A program made the translations under genes and the position numbers. A stretch of DNA of 18,056 bases from Schlegelella_A sp036496385 (GTDB taxonomy: Bacteria > Pseudomonadota > Gammaproteobacteria > Burkholderiales > Burkholderiaceae_C). The stretch spans positions 1 to 18,056 of the forward strand of contig DASXLD010000116.1 of NCBI GenBank assembly GCA_036496385.1, given 5' to 3'. Positions 13,261-18,056 of the stretch are shown here, piece after piece (position 1 is the stretch's first letter; the number at the start of each line of letters is the position of its first letter). A model generated the notes under the pieces. That model searched no databases. It was given only the letters and a program-made list of their open reading frames with translations, and had not been told where the DNA came from.

Positions 13261-14394
13261 ATGTCCGACCTGCGCATCACTCCGGCAGTGCTCGCCCCGG
13301 CGCAGTCGCCCCTGCCGGTCTCCAGCTACTTCGACCCGGCGCTCTACCAGCGTGAAGGCGAGCGGCTGTTCGCGCGCAGCCCGCGCTATATCGGCCACGC
13401 TCTCGCCGTGCCCGAGCTTGGCGACCACTACGCCCTGCCGCAGGAGGGTGAAGGCCGGGCCCTGATCCGGACCGGCGACGGGCTGCAGCTGGTCTCGAAC
13501 GTCTGCCGGCACCGCCAGGCGGTGATGCTGCGCGGACGCGGCAACACCGGCAGCAACATCGTCTGCCCGCTGCATCGCTGGACCTACGACCTCGCCGGCC
13601 AGCTGATCGGTGCCCCGCATTTCGCCGACGACCCTTGCCGCGACCTCGCCAACTTCCCGGTGCAGACATGGAACGGCATGGTGTTCGACGTCGCCGGCAG
13701 CGGCCACCAGCGGCGGCGCGACGTCGCTGCCGAGCTCGGCGGCATCGGCCCGGCGAAGGAGCTCGACTTCAGCGGCTACGTCTTCGACAGCGTCCACCTC
13801 CACGCGTGCGAATACAACTGGAAGACCTTCATCGAGGTCTATCTCGAGGACTACCACGTCGCGCCGTTCCATCCGGGCCTCGGCCAGTTCGTGACCTGCG
13901 AGGATCTGCGTTGGGAGTTCGGTCCTCACCATTCGGTGCAGACCGTCGGCCCGAAGAACGAGCTCGCCAAACCGGGCTCGGCCGCGTACCGCAAGTGGCA
14001 CGACGCCGTGCTCGCTTACCGCGAAGGCCGCTTCGACGACCCGGTGCCGCGCCACGGCGCGATCTGGCTGACGTACTACCCGGCGACGATGGTCGAGTGG
14101 TATCCGCACGTTCTGGTCGTCTCGACGCTCGTCCCCAAGGGTCCGCAGAAGACGCTCAACGTGGTCGAGTTCTACTACCCCGAGGACATCCACGCCTTCG
14201 AGCGCGAGTTCGTCGAAGCCGAGCAGGCGGCGTACTGGGAGACCTGTGCCGAGGACGACGAGATCGCGCTGCGCATGGACGCCGGCCGCCGCGCCCTGTT
14301 CGAGCGCGGCGACGATGACTCCGGCCCGTATCAGAGCCCGATGGAGGACGGCATGCAGCAGTTCCACGAGTGGTACCAGAAGGCGATGCGCTGA
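13261..14394 (+). CDS. Rieske-type aromatic ring-hydroxylating oxygenase, alpha subunit
   Basis: This 377-residue protein has the two-centre layout of ring-hydroxylating oxygenase alpha subunits. The N-terminal Rieske [2Fe-2S] site is C-x-H-x17-C-x2-H: CRHR with Cys82 and His84, then CPLHRW with Cys102 and His105. The catalytic domain has the mononuclear iron motif EDYHVAPFH with His199 and His204; the third ligand is probably one of the Asp residues in the AEDDEIALRMD stretch near residues 332-342. The substrate cannot be read from sequence. The start at 13261 has a ribosome-binding site GGAGG (13245-13249) eleven bases upstream; an in-frame ATG at 13243 overlaps that site and is less likely. 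It is divergent from xseB. I recall such an oxygenase gene beside xseB in other betaproteobacteria. No reductase or beta-subunit gene is adjacent. Confidence 0.93.
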   Translation: MSDLRITPAVLAPAQSPLPVSSYFDPALYQREGERLFARSPRYIGHALAVPELGDHYALPQEGEGRALIRTGDGLQLVSNVCRHRQAVMLRGRGNTGSNIVCPLHRWTYDLAGQLIGAPHFADDPCRDLANFPVQTWNGMVFDVAGSGHQRRRDVAAELGGIGPAKELDFSGYVFDSVHLHACEYNWKTFIEVYLEDYHVAPFHPGLGQFVTCEDLRWEFGPHHSVQTVGPKNELAKPGSAAYRKWHDAVLAYREGRFDDPVPRHGAIWLTYYPATMVEWYPHVLVVSTLVPKGPQKTLNVVEFYYPEDIHAFEREFVEAEQAAYWETCAEDDEIALRMDAGRRALFERGDDDSGPYQSPMEDGMQQFHEWYQKAMR

Positions 14395-14419
14395 CGTTGT
14401 CGTCGCAGGACGCGCGGTG

Positions 14420-15325
14420 ATGCGGTGGTCGCCGCCGTGGCTGATCGTCTGCGCGTCGTTCCTGTTCGCGACGATGGGCGTCTGCGTCAAGCTCGCGTCG
14501 GCGCAGTACTCGGCCGGCGAGATCGTCCTCTACCGCGGCCTGACCGGCGTGCTCATGATGATCGGCCTGGCCCGCTGGCAGCGCGGCAGCGTCGCGACGC
14601 GCGTGCCGGCGATGCACTTCTGGCGCAGCGTCTCGGGCGTCGTCTCGCTCGTCCTCTGGTTCTACGCGATCGGCAACCTGCCGCTCGCGACGGCGATGAC
14701 GCTCAACTACATGTCGTCGGTCTGGATGGCGCTCTTCCTGCTCGGCGGCGCGATCGCGGCCGGCGCCTCGCGCGTCGACGGCAGGCTCGTCGCGACCGTC
14801 CTGGTCGGCTTCGCCGGCGTCGCGCTGATCCTCAGGCCGACGATCGCGGAGCAGCAGCTCTGGCACGGCCTGATGGGGCTGCTCTCGGGCATCATCGCGG
14901 CGACGGCGTACCTGCAGGTCACCGCGCTCGGCCGCATCGGCGAGCCCGAATACCGGATCGTCTTCTACTTCTCGCTCGGCGGCGTCGCCGCCGGCGTGCT
15001 GCTGGTCGCGTTCACCGGCCTGCATGGCCACACCTGGAACGGCGCGCTGCTGCTGCTCGCCGTCGGCGTTCTTGCGACGGTGGCGCAGCTGATGATGACG
15101 CGCGCCTACGGCACCGGCCCGACCCTCGTCAACGCCAGCCTGCAATACCTCGGCATCGCCTGGGCCTTCGCCTACGGCGTGCTGCTCTTCGGCGACCGCG
15201 TGACGGCGCTCGCGCTCTCGGGCATGCTCCTGATCGTCGCCGCCGGCCTGTCGGCGACGCTGCTGCGCAGCCGCAGCGGCAAGCCGCCGGTGGCCCTCAT
15301 TCCCGACCCGCCGAACACCGTATGA
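14420..15325 (+). CDS. EamA/DMT-family transporter
   Basis: This 301-residue, very hydrophobic protein has about ten membrane helices in two EamA repeats. The first opens with PWLIVCASFLFATMGVCVKLA (span, about residues 6-26) followed by YRGLTGVLMM, and shows FYAIGNLPLATAMTLNYMSS (about 79-98), typical of drug/metabolite transporters. The second repeat begins near WHGLMGLLSGIIAATAY and ends with ALALSGMLLIVAAGLSATLL (given as spans). The substrate is unknown; relatives export small metabolites. AGGA at 14407-14410 serves the ATG at 14420; an in-frame GTG at 14417 is a less likely start. It follows the Rieske gene by 25 bases and overlaps the sulfurtransferase gene by four bases (ATGA), so the three look like one transcription unit. 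Confidence 0.92.
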   Translation: MRWSPPWLIVCASFLFATMGVCVKLASAQYSAGEIVLYRGLTGVLMMIGLARWQRGSVATRVPAMHFWRSVSGVVSLVLWFYAIGNLPLATAMTLNYMSSVWMALFLLGGAIAAGASRVDGRLVATVLVGFAGVALILRPTIAEQQLWHGLMGLLSGIIAATAYLQVTALGRIGEPEYRIVFYFSLGGVAAGVLLVAFTGLHGHTWNGALLLLAVGVLATVAQLMMTRAYGTGPTLVNASLQYLGIAWAFAYGVLLFGDRVTALALSGMLLIVAAGLSATLLRSRSGKPPVALIPDPPNTV

Positions 15326-16173
15326 CCGTCACGTTCCGGACAATGATCACCGCCGCCGAGCTCGCAGCGGCGCGCGCGCACGCACCGCCGCCGGTCGTCA
15401 TCGACACCAGCTTCGACCTCGCCGACACCGAGTCCGGCGAGCGGCGCTACCGCGAATCGCATCTGCCCGAGGCCCACTACCTGCATCTCGACCGCGATCT
15501 GAGCGGGCAGAAGACCGGGCGCAACGGACGCCATCCGCTGCCCGATCGCGGCGCGTTCGCGCGCACCGTCGGCACGCTCGGCGTCGGCCCCGAGACCCAG
15601 GTCGTCTGCTACGACGCCCAAGGTGGCGTCTACGCGGCGCGCCTCTGGTGGCTGCTGCGCTGGCTCGGTCACGCCGGCGTCGCCGTCCTCGACGGCGGGC
15701 TGCAGGCGTGGCGGGACGCGGGCGGCGCGCTCACGGACATCAAGACCGCCCGCCCCGGCGGGCCGCCCTACCCCGCGCGGCCGTCGCTCGTGTCGACGGT
15801 GGACGCGGCCGGCGTCGCCGCGCGGCCGCCGCTGGGCATGTTGCTCGACGCCCGCAGCGGGGAGCGGTTTCGCGGCGAGGCCGAGCCGATCGATCCGGTC
15901 GCCGGCCACATCCCCGGCGCGTTCCAGCGCTTCCACAAGTCGAACCTCGACGCCGGCGGCCGCTTCAAGACGGCATCGCTGCTGCGTGACGAGTTCGCCG
16001 TCCTACTGGCCGGCCGCGCTCCGGCCGACGTGATCCATTCCTGCGGCTCCGGCGTCACCGCGTGTCATAACCTGCTCGCGATGGAGCACGCCGGCCTGGC
16101 CGGATCCGTTCTCTATCCCGGCTCGTGGAGCGAGTGGTCGTCCGATCCGGAGCGGCCGATCGCGCGCGGCTGA
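15322..16173 (+). CDS. sseA: 3-mercaptopyruvate/thiosulfate sulfurtransferase
   Basis: This 283-residue two-rhodanese-domain enzyme transfers sulfur from 3-mercaptopyruvate (or thiosulfate) to a thiol or cyanide acceptor. The inactive N-terminal domain shows YRESHLPEAHYLHLDRDLSG (about 50-69) and VVCYDAQGGVYAARLWWLLRWLGH (span, about 94-117) followed by LDGGLQAW. The catalytic domain has LLDARSGERFRGE, GHIPGAF and the active loop CGSGVTAC with the sulfur-carrying Cys241. CG(S/T)GVTA is the mercaptopyruvate type; thiosulfate enzymes such as rhodanese usually carry CRKGVTA, so I favour the SseA-like activity. The start ATG overlaps the transporter stop by four bases. The frame runs open far upstream, but that is the transporter gene read in another frame. 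Cytoplasmic, no signal peptide. Confidence 0.94.
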   Translation: MTVTFRTMITAAELAAARAHAPPPVVIDTSFDLADTESGERRYRESHLPEAHYLHLDRDLSGQKTGRNGRHPLPDRGAFARTVGTLGVGPETQVVCYDAQGGVYAARLWWLLRWLGHAGVAVLDGGLQAWRDAGGALTDIKTARPGGPPYPARPSLVSTVDAAGVAARPPLGMLLDARSGERFRGEAEPIDPVAGHIPGAFQRFHKSNLDAGGRFKTASLLRDEFAVLLAGRAPADVIHSCGSGVTACHNLLAMEHAGLAGSVLYPGSWSEWSSDPERPIARG

Positions 16174-16206
16174 CCCCGATCGTGATCGCCTAGGGCAGAC
16201 CTCGCC

Positions 16207-16236
16207 TTGCCCACGCGGGCAGCGCGGTGCGAAGAT
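16207..16236 (+). promoter_or_regulatory. Weak candidate promoter for the stress-protein gene
   Basis: TTGCCC (16207-16212) and GAAGAT (16231-16236) are separated by 18 bases, in the 87-base gap before the universal stress protein gene. A short inverted repeat, TGCCC-ACGC-GGGCA, overlaps the -35 part. The hexamers match consensus at only four and three positions, so this is a guess supported mostly by location. Confidence 0.2.
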
Positions 16237-16260
16237 CGGCAGAACCACGCGGAGGTGCCT

Positions 16261-16695
16261 ATGTTCCAGCGAATCCTCGTCCCGACCGACGGCTCCGAGA
16301 TCACCGGGCGTGCGGTCGCGATCGCGATCGACCTTGCGAAGTCGCTCGGCGCCGAGATCTACACGCTCTGCGTCAAGGAGCCGTTCCCGTACGGCGCCGT
16401 CGCCGAGATGCAGCCGACCCCGCCGCAGGAGTTCTTCGATGCCCAGGAGCGGACGGCGACGCGCAACGTGCGCACCGTCGCCGAGGCGTGCGGGACGGCC
16501 GGAATCGTCTGCCACGCGCAGACGGTCGAAGGCGTGCAGCCGTGGGAGGCCATCGTCGCCCACGCTGCCGCGCAGCACTGCGACCTGCTCGTCATGGGCT
16601 CGCACGGCCGCAGCGGCCTGGCCTCGCTCTTCCTCGGCAGCGAGACGAACGACGTCCTCAAGCACACGACGGTGCCGGTGCTCGTCGTCCGCTGA
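16261..16695 (+). CDS. Universal stress protein (UspA family)
   Basis: This 144-residue, single-domain universal stress protein has the normal length. It starts with the family motif FQRILVPTDGSEIT (residues 2-15). The C-terminal ATP-binding loop GSHGRSGLASLFLGS (113-127) fits the G-x2-G-x9-G-S pattern of ATP-binding members, followed by the closing strand VPVLVVR. UspA proteins are cytoplasmic and raised in growth arrest and other stress; the exact role is not known. A strong ribosome-binding site GGAGGTG (16251-16257) sets the ATG at 16261; the frame is open to 16207, but those residues precede that site. It lies 87 bases after the sulfurtransferase gene and probably has its own promoter. 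It converges on the ZIP transporter, 16 bases between stops. Confidence 0.95.
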   Translation: MFQRILVPTDGSEITGRAVAIAIDLAKSLGAEIYTLCVKEPFPYGAVAEMQPTPPQEFFDAQERTATRNVRTVAEACGTAGIVCHAQTVEGVQPWEAIVAHAAAQHCDLLVMGSHGRSGLASLFLGSETNDVLKHTTVPVLVVR

Positions 16696-16711
16696 TCTCC
16701 CGCCCCGACCC

Positions 16712-17482
16712 TCAGCCTAGCTGGCTGATCGCCAGCACGACGATGGCGAGCCCCGTGCCGAGCCAGAACAGCTGCGCCGCGGTCTCCTTCAGCGTCAGCG
16801 GATGCTGCAGCTGCGGGATCAGGTCGGCGACGGCGACGTAGACGAAGCTGCTCGCGGCGACGACGAGGAGATACGGGAAGTACGCCTGCCACGGGCCGAC
16901 GACGAAGTAGCCGATGACGCCGCCGGCGACCGCCGCGAACCCCGAGAGAGCGTTGAAGAACAGCGCCCGGGCGCGCGAGAAGCCGGCGTTGAGGAGAACG
17001 ATGTAGTCGCCGACCTCCTGCGGGATCTCGTGGGCGATGATCGCGAGCGAGGTGACGATGCCGAGGCGCGTGTCGGCGAGGAACGCGGCGGCGATGATGA
17101 TGCCGTCGCAGAAGTTGTGGATGCTGTCACCGAGGATCACGCTCCAGCCGCCGCGGCCGGCTTGCTGGCGATCGAAGCCGTGGTGGTGGTGGTGCTCGTC
17201 GCCTTCGTGATGGTGCGTGTGGCGATAGAGCTCGGCCTTCTCGAGCAGGAAGAAGAACAGCAGCCCGCCGAGCAGCGTCGCGAACAGAGCCTGCGGCGGC
17301 GCCTTGGCCGAGAACGCCTCGGGCAGCACGTCGAGCAGCGCGGTCGCGAGCAGCACGCCCGCCGACAGGCTGACGAGGTGGTGCACGACCTTCGTCAGCA
17401 CCGCGAGCGTGAGCGCCGCGGCGACGACGACCGAGAGGACGCCGCCGAGCGCGGTCGCGAGAACGATCCAGGCGAGCGTCAC
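16712..17482 (-). CDS. ZIP-family divalent metal transporter
   Basis: This 256-residue inner-membrane protein has about eight helices and should import zinc or related divalent metals. The metal-path motifs are present: HNFCDG (122-127) in helix 4 and HEIPQE (151-156) in helix 5. A cytoplasmic His-rich loop (about residues 88-101, with ten His interrupted by Thr, Glu, Gly and Asp) lies after helix 3, as in many ZIP proteins, and may sense or buffer metal. The metal cannot be read with certainty. The start codon is GTG (17482), which places the first helix directly at the N-terminus. No upstream in-frame ATG or strong ribosome-binding site is seen. It lies 55 bases after the dienelactone hydrolase-like gene on the same strand. 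I see no zinc-regulator palindrome between them. Confidence 0.93.
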   Translation of the reverse strand: MTLAWIVLATALGGVLSVVVAAALTLAVLTKVVHHLVSLSAGVLLATALLDVLPEAFSAKAPPQALFATLLGGLLFFFLLEKAELYRHTHHHEGDEHHHHHGFDRQQAGRGGWSVILGDSIHNFCDGIIIAAAFLADTRLGIVTSLAIIAHEIPQEVGDYIVLLNAGFSRARALFFNALSGFAAVAGGVIGYFVVGPWQAYFPYLLVVAASSFVYVAVADLIPQLQHPLTLKETAAQLFWLGTGLAIVVLAISQLG

Positions 17483-17537
17483 GCGGCGACCGTCCGCCGC
17501 GCGCTTGCGCCCCCGCGCTGCGACGCGGAGTCAGCGC

Positions 17538-18056
17538 TCAAGCGACACCGTGGCTGCGCAGCCAGCCGAGACAGCGTTGCCAGCCGTCCTCGGCCGCGGC
17601 GCGGTCGTAGCTCGGCCGATAGTCGGCGTGAAACGCATGCCCCGCCTGCGGATAGATGTGGAAGTCCGAGCGTCGCGCCGCGTCGCTACCGATTTGCAGC
17701 GCCGCCTTCATCTGTTCGACGGTGTCGAGCGGGATGCCGGTGTCGGTGCCGCCGTAAAGGCCGAGCACCGGCGCGTAGAGACGGCCGACGACGTCGAGCG
17801 GTCGCTCGGGCTGCAGAGCCGTCGTCTGGCCGACGAGGCGCCCGTACCACGCGACGCCCGCCTTCACCGCGGCGTTGTGCGCCGCGTACAGCCAGGTCGC
17901 ACGGCCGCCCCAGCAAAATCCGGTCACTCCGAGCCGCTTGCCGTCGCCGCGGTTGGCGTTCGCCCAGGCGACGCAGGCGTCGAGATCGGACATGACCTGC
18001 GCGTCGGGCACCTTGGAGACGATCGTCGCGAGCAGCGTGTCGATGTCGCTAGGCGC
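17538..18056 (-). CDS. Dienelactone hydrolase family protein (5' part outside window)
   Basis: This alpha/beta hydrolase is cut at the window edge; its frame is open through base 18056, so about 172 residues are visible and the N-terminus is missing. The first visible residues read APSDIDTLLATIVSKVPDAQ. The family motif GFCWGG holds the nucleophilic Cys, the triad Asp is in YGGTDTGIP, and the triad His is in AGHAFHAD. This is the Cys-Asp-His triad of dienelactone hydrolases (carboxymethylenebutenolidase). True ring-cleavage function cannot be assumed, because many such paralogs hydrolyse other esters. A GTG at 18011 is a possible internal start, but the upstream residues also fit the family, so it is unlikely to be the real one. 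The ZIP gene follows 55 bases later on the same strand and may share its message. Confidence 0.9.
   Translation of the reverse strand, partial: APSDIDTLLATIVSKVPDAQVMSDLDACVAWANANRGDGKRLGVTGFCWGGRATWLYAAHNAAVKAGVAWYGRLVGQTTALQPERPLDVVGRLYAPVLGLYGGTDTGIPLDTVEQMKAALQIGSDAARRSDFHIYPQAGHAFHADYRPSYDRAAAEDGWQRCLGWLRSHGVA

Noticed and set aside
16712..16730. Short inverted repeat CAGCC/GGCTG at the ZIP stop
   Set aside because: Five base pairs, inside coding sequence, no U-run; expected by chance in GC-rich DNA.

Overview
The window is GC-rich (roughly 70% by eye) and densely packed with protein genes. It most likely comes from the chromosome of a betaproteobacterium, probably Burkholderiales or a close relative. 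The grounds are the xseB-ispA-dxs-folE2 order, a 'phosphoglycerate mutase-like' gene directly before recJ, and a PHP phosphatase gene followed by yciO. These statements rest on recalled family and synteny knowledge; no search was run. I saw no tRNA, rRNA, insertion sequence, CRISPR array or prophage, and no gene-free stretch longer than 300 bases.

Layout. (1) 1-1517, minus: lolD (cut by the window edge) and lolC, the inner-membrane part of the lipoprotein exporter. (2) 1585-4296, plus: a phosphoglycerate mutase-like protein of unknown role and recJ. (3) 4403-6687, plus: a membrane-anchored TPR protein, a PHP-domain nucleotide phosphatase/exonuclease (YciV/RNase AM type) and yciO. (4) 6700-9166, plus: an accessory-looking block with a two-helix membrane SPFH/band-7 protein, a 63-residue ribbon-helix-helix (RHH) protein and a TIR-domain protein with a multi-pass membrane tail. 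(5) 13036 down to 9201, minus: xseB, ispA, dxs and folE2, very tightly packed. (6) 13261-16173, plus: a Rieske oxygenase alpha subunit, an EamA transporter and a 3-mercaptopyruvate sulfurtransferase in tandem. (7) 16261-18056: a universal stress protein (plus), then a ZIP metal transporter and a dienelactone hydrolase-family gene (minus), the last cut by the window edge.

The most interesting part is block 4. A perfect 16-bp AT-rich palindrome (6731-6746) lies over the likely -10 region of the SPFH gene, and an imperfect copy of its core follows 11 bp later. That is one helical turn, the geometry expected for an RHH repressor, and an RHH gene is the second gene of the transcription unit. A perfect 9-bp hairpin sits in the same leader. 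I infer an autoregulated SPFH-RHH module, followed by a membrane-tethered TIR protein that could be a membrane-linked defence or stress effector.

A second pattern is a recurring -10 element of the form tAnaATcg followed by a GC-rich discriminator. In front of lolC, the mutase-like gene and yciO it lies only 6-9 bases from the start codon with no Shine-Dalgarno sequence, which suggests leaderless or nearly leaderless mRNAs.
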